Source of the DNA: Guptibacillus hwajinpoensis
Lineage (GTDB): Bacteria; Bacillota; Bacilli; Bacillales; Guptibacillaceae
Length of the DNA stretch: 64,000 nucleotides
Assembly (NCBI RefSeq): GCF_020524165.1
Contig: NZ_JAIVKU010000004.1
Coordinates: 1,076,276 to 1,140,275, forward strand
Reading direction: 5' to 3'
Shown: piece after piece, positions 57,718 to 64,000 of the stretch
How the letters are laid out: every line of letters begins with the position of its first letter
Numbering within the stretch: the stretch's first letter is position 1
Position numbers and translations under genes: made by a program
Notes under the pieces: model-generated
What the model saw: only the letters and a program-made list of their open reading frames with translations
The model's database searches: none
What the model was told of the DNA's origin: nothing

Positions 57718-58099
57718 TCTACACACCTCCTTTTTCAATCAACTGATCTAAATCAGTGTCTCTGTCATTCTTGGTAGACAATCTTATTAGAAGACTGTGT
57801 AAGCCCTGTTTGTTATATGCTATCACGATTACCCCTCCAGGTTTCTTCCATACTGTTATGCAAAATGTAAATCAATCTTCACATCTTACAATGAAATCAT
57901 GTTAACAGCTATGGTAAGATAATGTTGGTTTTGTGAAAGGAAGCAGTATCCGCAATCCTTATCCATTATAAACGAATCTAATTGTTTTGTATACGTCGTT
58001 TCGTAATGGTTCATCCTTTCATTCGTACAATGATGTCGTAGCCTTTCACACTTTCATTGTACTATGATTTACACACAATTAGATAAGAAGGTGTTATTT
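57718..58099. other. 382-bp divergent regulatory region ctaB-ctaA
   Basis: No gene is seen. On the minus strand TTGATT and TATGGA at 17 nt (about 57848-57876) are a weak ctaB promoter, and ACTGAT/ATCAGT (57742-57757) forms a small hairpin before the ctaB ribosome site. B. subtilis uses ResD and CcpA in this interval; I could not identify a definite ResD or cre site here, though the A/T-rich stretches could hold ResD contacts. Confidence 0.5.
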
Positions 58100-58993
58100 G
58101 TGAATAAATTGTTGAAATTCTTCGGGATCCTGACCTCGTTCGGTATGCTACTTGTTCTCTTAATGGGAGCCGTTGTTACGAAAACAGGTTCAGGTGACGG
58201 TTGCGGTAACTCCTGGCCTCTCTGCTATGGAAAAGTTCTACCTGAGGCACCAGAGATTGAAACGATTATTGAAGTAAGTCACAGGATCGTTTCAGCAGCT
58301 CTTGGTCTCCTAGTGATTATTCTTGCAATCTGGACGTGGAGAAAAATCGGACATCTGCGAGAAACAAAATTTCTAGCGATCGCTTCCGTATTTTTAATTG
58401 TCTTCCAGGGGTTGCTCGGAGCTGCTGCAGTTGTTTGGGGGCAGTCAGATATTATCCTTGCTTCGCACTTTGGCTTTTCACTGGCTAGTTTTGCAAGCGT
58501 CGTTCTTTTAACCATTCTCGTGTTTGAAGCTTCAGGTAAACAAAAAACGCCATATGTTCCTAAACGTATTCGCATTCATTTATATGCGATTACCATTTAT
58601 TCGTATGTTGTCGTTTATACTGGTGCGCTAGTTCGGCATACAGGTGCTAGTATGGCTTGTGATCATGTCCCATTCTGTACTGATGGTCAGCTGCTCGCTT
58701 TTTCTGGACCACAGGGAATTCAAATGTTGCACCGGACGGCAGCTGTCTTCATTTTTGTTTGGTTGCTTTATATTCTAATAATTGGATTACGAGAATTTAA
58801 ATCTAAAGGTACGATGCGTACCGGCCTTATTGTTGCTTTTACTTTTATTTGTTTACAGGCTTTGAGCGGTATGCTTGTTGTCGTTTCAAATTTAAATTTA
58901 TTTCTTGCTCTTTTCCATGGACTTTTTATTTCCGGGCTCTTTACTGTACTACTCTACCTTGTCATGCTTTCTCTCCGCAGTGGCAGACAATAG
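58100..58993 (+). CDS. ctaA: heme A synthase
   Basis: 297-residue membrane enzyme that oxidises heme O to heme A. Two cysteine pairs typical of the Bacillus type are in GSGDGCGNSWPLCYG (about 35-49) and ASMACDHVPFCTDG, and conserved histidines lie in EVSHRIVSAALG, ASHFGFSL, VRHTGAS and MLHRTAAV. About eight helices. GTG start at 58100 after AAGGTG. Divergent from ctaB. Confidence 0.95.
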   Translation: MNKLLKFFGILTSFGMLLVLLMGAVVTKTGSGDGCGNSWPLCYGKVLPEAPEIETIIEVSHRIVSAALGLLVIILAIWTWRKIGHLRETKFLAIASVFLIVFQGLLGAAAVVWGQSDIILASHFGFSLASFASVVLLTILVFEASGKQKTPYVPKRIRIHLYAITIYSYVVVYTGALVRHTGASMACDHVPFCTDGQLLAFSGPQGIQMLHRTAAVFIFVWLLYILIIGLREFKSKGTMRTGLIVAFTFICLQALSGMLVVVSNLNLFLALFHGLFISGLFTVLLYLVMLSLRSGRQ

Positions 58994-59027
58994 AAAAAAA
59001 GCTGCGCAAAAAATGCGCAGCTTTTTT
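58993..59027. terminator. bidirectional terminator between ctaA and pycA
   Basis: AAAAAAGCTGCGCA/TGCGCAGCTTTTTT with a 5-nt loop gives a T run on both strands between the two convergent stop codons. Confidence 0.93.
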
Positions 59028-62000
59028 CTATTCGTTCATTTCTAACAATAAATCTCCTGATTCAATACCCTCACCATTTACTACATGGATATGTTCCACA
59101 ATTCCACTTCGAGGAGCCTGAACAGTTGTTTCCATTTTCATTGCTTCAGTAATCATGAGGTGATCACCTTTATTTACTCTCTCACCCTTCTCAACAAGTA
59201 CCTTTATGACTGTTCCAGGCATTGTTGCTCCAATGTGGTTAGCATTGGTGCGATCTGCTTTTGGTTTAGCTGCTATCGCAGTTTTAATATTTTCATCCTT
59301 AATCACAACTTCACGAGGTTGGCCATTCAACTCAAAGTAGAGCGTACGCTTCCCTTCAATGTTTGGCTCACCAATTGATACTAACTTCACAATTAATGTT
59401 TTACCTTGTTCAATCTCTACCTCTATCTCTTCTCCCAGACGCATTCCGTAAAGGAAGGTTGGCGTATCAAGGACAGAAACATCTCCAAACATTTCCTGAA
59501 CTTCTTCATATTCTAAATAAACTTTCGGGTAAAGCGCATAGGATATGAGATCATGACTTGTGACTTGACGATTTAATTTATGGTAAAGCGTCTCTTTCAA
59601 ATCTGTAAAATTAACAGGTTCGAGCAGTTCACCCGGTCGGGTGGTAATTGGTTCTCGCCCCTTTAGAATGATTTGCTGAAGCTCTTTCGGAAAGCCTTGA
59701 TACGGTTGTCCAAGGTAGCCTTGAAATAGCTCAACAACGGAATCAGGAAAATCAAGCGTTTCGCCACGTTCATAAATGTCGTCCTCGGTCAGACTATTTT
59801 GAACCATATAAAGTGCCATATCACCAACAACTTTTGAAGATGGTGTTACTTTAACAATATCACCAAACATCTCATTAACTCTTCGGTACATCCGTTTAAC
59901 TTCATCCCAACGTTCTCCTAAACCAACACCTTTTGCCTGTTGCTGAAGATTACTATATTGCCCACCTGGCATTTCATGCTCATACACTTCCGTGTGGGGG
60001 GCTGTCATGCCGCTTTCAAAGCCGCTATAGTATTTTCGCGTATCTTCCCAGTAATGAGACAATTGTTCTAGCGCTTGAATATCAATGTCAGGCTGCCTTT
60101 CTGAACCATCCATTGCATAAAATAAGGAATTGGCACTCGGTTGAGAAGTTAACCCCGCCATTGAGCTTACAGCTACATCTACAATATCCACGCCTGCCTC
60201 AATGGCTTTAGCGTATGTATAGATTCCGTTACCGCTCGTATCATGTGTATGGAGGTGGATCGGAATAGAGACGGTTTCTTTTAATGTAGATATAAGTTCA
60301 TAAGCAGCTTGAGGTTTCAGAAGGCCCGCCATGTCTTTTATACCAAGAATATGTGCTCCAGCTTGTTCTAGCTCTTTCGCAAGCTCTTGATAATAGGATA
60401 GGTTATACTTTGATTTAGAAGGATTAGAAATATCTCCTGTGTAACAAATCGATGCCTCAGCTACCTTTCCTGTTTCACGAACCGCCTCAATTGCTTTTGT
60501 CATACCTTCTACCCAGTTCAAACTGTCAAATATACGGAATACATCGATACCTGCATCGGCAGACTTCTGAACAAATTCACGAATTAAGTTATCTGGATAG
60601 TTTTTATAACCAACGGCATTCGATGCGCGTAGTAACATTTGGAACATAACGTTCGGCACTTGCTTTCTCAGTTTTATTAAACGATCCCACGGATCTTCTT
60701 TTAGGTAGCGTAAAGAAACATCAAATGTGGCTCCGCCCCACATTTCCATTGAAAATAAATTTGGCATCATTCGTGCTGTCGGACCTGCAATATGAAGTAA
60801 ATCTGTTGTACGCATTCTTGTAGCTAAAAGGGATTGATGTCCGTCACGGAATGTCGTGTCGGTCAGAAGCGTCTTCTTCTGATCTTTCACCCATTGTACA
60901 AGTCCTTCTGCGCCTTCTTCATCTAAAATTTGCTTCGTTCCTCGAGGGATTTCTTCACTGTATTTTAAATGTGGCACCCTTCTTTTTGAAAATGCTGGTT
61001 TTTTCTTTTTATCAAGGCCAGGAAAGCCATTAACTGTAATGTTTCCAATATAAGAAAGCATCTTTGTTCCGCGGTCTTTTCGTTTTGGAAACACAAACAG
61101 TTCTGGTGATGAATCAATAAATGACGTATCATAAACGCCTGATCGAAAATTTTCATGCTTCATCACATTTTCAAGAAACGCAATATTCGTTTTAATTCCT
61201 CTAATTCGAAATTCTTTCAAGTTTCTGACCATTTTAGAAGAAGCATGGTCAAAACTCAATGCCCACGTTGAAAGCTTAACAAGCAATGAGTCATAATAAG
61301 GTGTAATAACCGCGCCCTGATATGCATTTCCTGCATCAAGACGTACACCGAAGCCACCACCTGATCGATACGCCATAAGCTTTCCAGTGTCTGGCATAAA
61401 GTTATTTTCTGGATCTTCTGTTGTGACACGACATTGGATGGCATATCCGTGACAATCGATCGCATCCTGCTCTGGAATACCAAGACGCTCACCATGGATA
61501 TGTTCGCCTTCTGCAATCATGATTTGTGACTGCACGATATCAATTCCCGTAATCATTTCGGTAATGGTATGTTCAACCTGCACACGAGGATTTACTTCAA
61601 TAAAATAAAACTCTCCAGTTTGATTCACAAGGAATTCAACTGTTCCCGCGTTAACATACTGGACATTCTCCATCAGTTTCACGGCAGCTTCACAAATTTC
61701 TTTCCTAGAATCTTCACTTAACGAAACGCTTGGCGCTACCTCAACGACTTTTTGATGGCGACGCTGAACAGAGCAGTCTCTTTCATAAAGATGTATCGTG
61801 TTTCCATGCTTATCTCCAAGAATTTGCACTTCAATATGCTTAGGATTTTCTACAAATTTCTCAACATAAATGTCATCTGCCCCAAAAGCTGCCTTCGCTT
61901 CTGATTTGGCACGATCATACGCGTCCGCTAGCGCCTCCTGACTTCGAACAATACGCATGCCTCTTCCCCCGCCACCGAGTGCGGCTTTGATCATGAGAGG

Positions 62001-62471
62001 GTAACCATTCTCTTCAGCAAACGCCTTTACTTCATCAAGTTCATGGACAGGGCCATCAGTTCCTGGAATAACCGGAAGGCCTGCTAAAATGGCTTGTTTT
62101 CTCGCCTCCACCTTATCTCCAAACATTCTTAAGTGCTCAAGCTCGGGCCCAATAAAGATAATGCCTTCTTCTTGACAGCGTTTGGCAAATTGAAGATTTT
62201 CAGAAAGAAAACCATAACCTGGATGGATGGCATCAATATTGTTGGTTTTAGCAATTTCAATAATACCTTCAATATCCAGGTAAGCATCAATAGGCTTTTT
62301 ATCTTCTCCTACAAGATAGGCTTCATCTGCTTTATAGCGATGATAAGAACCACTGTCTTCTTTTGAGTAAATCGCGACGGTTCGAATGTTTAACTCCGTA
62401 CAGGCGCGAAAAATCCGAATAGCGATTTCCCCACGGTTAGCAACAAGAATTTTCGAAATAGCTGTCATCAT
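59028..62471 (-). CDS. pycA: pyruvate carboxylase
   Basis: 1147-residue single-chain enzyme making oxaloacetate from pyruvate and bicarbonate. A biotin carboxylase domain (1 to about 460; GGGGRGMRIV, ERDCSVQRRHQKVVEVAPS), a carboxyltransferase domain (about 530-990; LLTDTTFRDGHQSLLATRMR, HTHDTSGNGI) and a C-terminal biotinyl domain with AMKMETTV (about residue 1112) are in the usual order and length. ATG after AAGGAGG. It is 14 bp after ftsW, the B. subtilis order. Confidence 0.98.
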   Translation of the reverse strand: MMTAISKILVANRGEIAIRIFRACTELNIRTVAIYSKEDSGSYHRYKADEAYLVGEDKKPIDAYLDIEGIIEIAKTNNIDAIHPGYGFLSENLQFAKRCQEEGIIFIGPELEHLRMFGDKVEARKQAILAGLPVIPGTDGPVHELDEVKAFAEENGYPLMIKAALGGGGRGMRIVRSQEALADAYDRAKSEAKAAFGADDIYVEKFVENPKHIEVQILGDKHGNTIHLYERDCSVQRRHQKVVEVAPSVSLSEDSRKEICEAAVKLMENVQYVNAGTVEFLVNQTGEFYFIEVNPRVQVEHTITEMITGIDIVQSQIMIAEGEHIHGERLGIPEQDAIDCHGYAIQCRVTTEDPENNFMPDTGKLMAYRSGGGFGVRLDAGNAYQGAVITPYYDSLLVKLSTWALSFDHASSKMVRNLKEFRIRGIKTNIAFLENVMKHENFRSGVYDTSFIDSSPELFVFPKRKDRGTKMLSYIGNITVNGFPGLDKKKKPAFSKRRVPHLKYSEEIPRGTKQILDEEGAEGLVQWVKDQKKTLLTDTTFRDGHQSLLATRMRTTDLLHIAGPTARMMPNLFSMEMWGGATFDVSLRYLKEDPWDRLIKLRKQVPNVMFQMLLRASNAVGYKNYPDNLIREFVQKSADAGIDVFRIFDSLNWVEGMTKAIEAVRETGKVAEASICYTGDISNPSKSKYNLSYYQELAKELEQAGAHILGIKDMAGLLKPQAAYELISTLKETVSIPIHLHTHDTSGNGIYTYAKAIEAGVDIVDVAVSSMAGLTSQPSANSLFYAMDGSERQPDIDIQALEQLSHYWEDTRKYYSGFESGMTAPHTEVYEHEMPGGQYSNLQQQAKGVGLGERWDEVKRMYRRVNEMFGDIVKVTPSSKVVGDMALYMVQNSLTEDDIYERGETLDFPDSVVELFQGYLGQPYQGFPKELQQIILKGREPITTRPGELLEPVNFTDLKETLYHKLNRQVTSHDLISYALYPKVYLEYEEVQEMFGDVSVLDTPTFLYGMRLGEEIEVEIEQGKTLIVKLVSIGEPNIEGKRTLYFELNGQPREVVIKDENIKTAIAAKPKADRTNANHIGATMPGTVIKVLVEKGERVNKGDHLMITEAMKMETTVQAPRSGIVEHIHVVNGEGIESGDLLLEMNE

Positions 62472-62485
62472 AATTCCTCCTTAAG

Positions 62486-63646
62486 CTAAAGCTCCATTTG
62501 AACGCTACTTTCTTTGTTGATATAGCCTGTTTTTTGCTCTTTTCTTATATTTACAAACGCGGAAACGTTTATTAATATCCCTACTGATATCATAAGTAAA
62601 ATTAACGATGAGCCTCCGTAACTAATAAACGGAAGCGGAACGCCTGTAACCGGTAACCACCCAGTAATAGCCCCAAGGTTAACGGCTGTTTGAACGCCAA
62701 TCATACCAGAAATTCCTATCGCTAGCAGACTGCCAAAAGTATCCTTACATCTGATTCCAATAACGAAGCCTTTAAAAACGATATAGCCTAGCAAACCGAT
62801 AACAAATACGACGCCTAACAGCCCTAACTCTTCAGCGACAATCGCCATAATAAAATCTGTATGAGGCTCAGGAAGAAAACCGTATTTTTGTATACTTTGA
62901 CCAAATCCTTGACCTGTAACCCCACCAGAAGCAATCGCAATATAGGAGTTAATGAGGTGGAAACCACTATCTTCTGGATCTGAAAAAGGATCATACGCTC
63001 CTGTGAATCTGGAGGCTTGTTCAGGTGAGAGGGACATCCAGGCTAAGCCGAATACGATGCCTCCGATGACGATGAGACCCAGAATATGGCTCCATTTCAT
63101 ACCAGAGCAAAAGATCACAATGCCAGAGGTTAAGGCGATAATCATCGCTGTACCAAGGTCAGGCTGTGAAGCAACTAATGCAAAAATCAAGCCAATCACG
63201 AGAAGTGGCGGCATCGCTCCTCTTACAAAATTAGAAATATAAGCCTGCTTTTTTGAGTAAATGGCAGCCAGGTAAATAATTAATCCAAGTTTGACAAACT
63301 CAGATGGCTGAAAGCTAAAGGATCCAATTTCAATCCAACTCTGGGCATTATTCGTTGTAGATCCAATTACTTTTACGAGTAATAGGGAAATAACGGACAA
63401 TCCAAGGATGGGCACAATAAATTTCCGATAAGCTTTATAAGGAAAGATCATTGCAAGGACAAACATAATGAGGGAAGCCGCTAGCCAAATCATTTGCCTA
63501 TTAAAGAAATAAGCACTATTTGTCTCGTGTCGCATAACCGCCCATACCATGCTTGCACTATAAACCATCACAAGTCCAAATCCGCACAAAAGTAACACAC
63601 TGATGATTAACGAGTAATCATAATGTTTAAATAATTTTTTAATCAT
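62486..63646 (-). CDS. ftsW: FtsW, SEDS-family septal peptidoglycan polymerase
   Basis: 386-residue polytopic SEDS glycosyltransferase working with PbpB at the septum. Signatures are GFGLVMVYSASMVWAV, FQPSEFVKLGLIIYLAAIYS, PEPHTDFIMAIVAEELGLLG and LPFISYGGSSLILLMISVG. I start at the ATG ending at 63646 (MIKKLFKHYDY, as in B. subtilis) with AGG 9 nt upstream; an ATG 9 bp earlier abuts the site. Distinct from spoVE at the left, with which it shares the fold. Confidence 0.95.
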   Translation of the reverse strand: MIKKLFKHYDYSLIISVLLLCGFGLVMVYSASMVWAVMRHETNSAYFFNRQMIWLAASLIMFVLAMIFPYKAYRKFIVPILGLSVISLLLVKVIGSTTNNAQSWIEIGSFSFQPSEFVKLGLIIYLAAIYSKKQAYISNFVRGAMPPLLVIGLIFALVASQPDLGTAMIIALTSGIVIFCSGMKWSHILGLIVIGGIVFGLAWMSLSPEQASRFTGAYDPFSDPEDSGFHLINSYIAIASGGVTGQGFGQSIQKYGFLPEPHTDFIMAIVAEELGLLGVVFVIGLLGYIVFKGFVIGIRCKDTFGSLLAIGISGMIGVQTAVNLGAITGWLPVTGVPLPFISYGGSSLILLMISVGILINVSAFVNIRKEQKTGYINKESSVQMEL

Positions 63647-63762
63647 AGACGTCATCCTACCTGTTTATTTTCTCTTAAGAAGTTTGTACCCGCTCACAGT
63701 TAGCTTTATATGGTCGTTTAATGACGAAGGGTTCCAACATCCTGCGGATTTAAGCGGGCACG
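63647..63762 (-). other. upstream region of ftsW
   Basis: No gene is seen. A 6-bp inverted repeat AAGCGG/CCGCTT at 63752-63770 borders the tandem repeat that follows. ylaN, which precedes ftsW in B. subtilis, is not present in the visible part. No promoter is obvious. Confidence 0.4.
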
Positions 63763-64000
63763 CTCCGCTTTTCTTGTCCAGCTTCGACTCGCAGAAACTA
63801 CGATATTTCGCTCTTTCACCAGAACACAAAAAGCGTGTTCTAGTTCAATAGCTCCAATATCTCCGTTTCTCAACGCTCGTCTCCGCTTTTCTTGTCCAGC
63901 TTCGACTCGCAGAAACTACGATATTTCGCTCTTTCACCAGAACACAAAAAGCGTGTTCTAGTTCAATAGCTCCAATATCTCCGTTTCTCAACGCTCGTCT
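63763..64000. repeat. tandem repeat of a 118-bp unit
   Basis: Two copies, 63763-63880 and 63881-63998, are identical by eye, and the first two bases of a third copy reach the window edge. Each unit holds a 7-bp hairpin AGAACAC/GTGTTCT (63821-63841 and 63939-63959) and the T/C-rich stretch CTCCGCTTTTCTTGTCCAGC. No reading frame with a ribosome site is seen. The style resembles dispersed intergenic repeats of Bacillus genomes. Confidence 0.92.

Noticed and set aside
63763..64000. CRISPR array
   Set aside because: The repeat is contiguous with a 118-bp period and no variable spacers.

Overview
The window is chromosomal DNA of an endospore-forming Firmicute of the Bacillaceae (Bacillus-like, low to moderate G+C, not B. 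subtilis itself). Evidence for this is the spoIIGA-sigE-sigG cluster, spoVD and spoVE, gerR, ylbJ, bacillithiol synthesis (bshC), strong AAGGAGG ribosome binding sites with many TTG and GTG starts, and gene order that follows the B. subtilis ftsW-pycA-cta-ylb-mra/dcw-ylm-divIVA region almost gene for gene. Most genes lie on the minus strand, so the window reads in the usual direction from right to left. No rRNA, tRNA, CRISPR array, prophage or insertion sequence was seen.

Layout from right to left: a 118-bp tandem repeat (63763-64000); ftsW and pyruvate carboxylase; divergent ctaA and ctaBCDEF (heme A synthesis and caa3-type cytochrome oxidase); an AI-2E-type permease, an Asp23-type protein, a LysM-CAP secreted protein and a YugN-CBS fusion; the ylbC-to-ylbN series, which includes RicA/YlbF-type regulator genes, rsmD, coaD, ylbJKL, tmcAL and rpmF, interspersed with small lineage genes; gerR, ylbP and a three-gene biotin-dependent acyl-CoA carboxylase; panE, bshC; then the division and cell-wall cluster mraZ-rsmH-ftsL-pbpB-spoVD-murE-murF-mraY-murD-spoVE, divIB, ftsA-ftsZ; an inserted hom-thrC-thrB threonine operon; spoIIGA-sigE-sigG; and ylmC-ylmD-ylmE-sepF-ylmG-ylmH-divIVA (cut by the left edge).

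The genes work together in three blocks: peptidoglycan precursor synthesis and septation (mur genes, PBPs, FtsA/Z/L/W, DivIB, SepF, DivIVA), early mother-cell and forespore sigma-factor control (SpoIIGA processing pro-SigE, then SigG), and respiration with anaplerosis (cta genes, pycA). Compared with B. subtilis, murG and murB are missing between spoVE and divIB, the genes between divIB and ftsA are absent, ctaG is absent after ctaF, and hom-thrC-thrB lies between ftsZ and spoIIGA.

I found no clear novel multi-gene system. The points most worth a second look are a multi-hairpin RNA next to rsmD whose terminator points away from rsmD, a six-box MraZ-type operator behind a terminator hairpin and a 20-bp-periodic repeat, a palindromic operator filling the promoter spacer of an MFS exporter, the YugN-CBS fusion, and the 118-bp tandem repeat. 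All calls are from reading the sequence; no database search was run.
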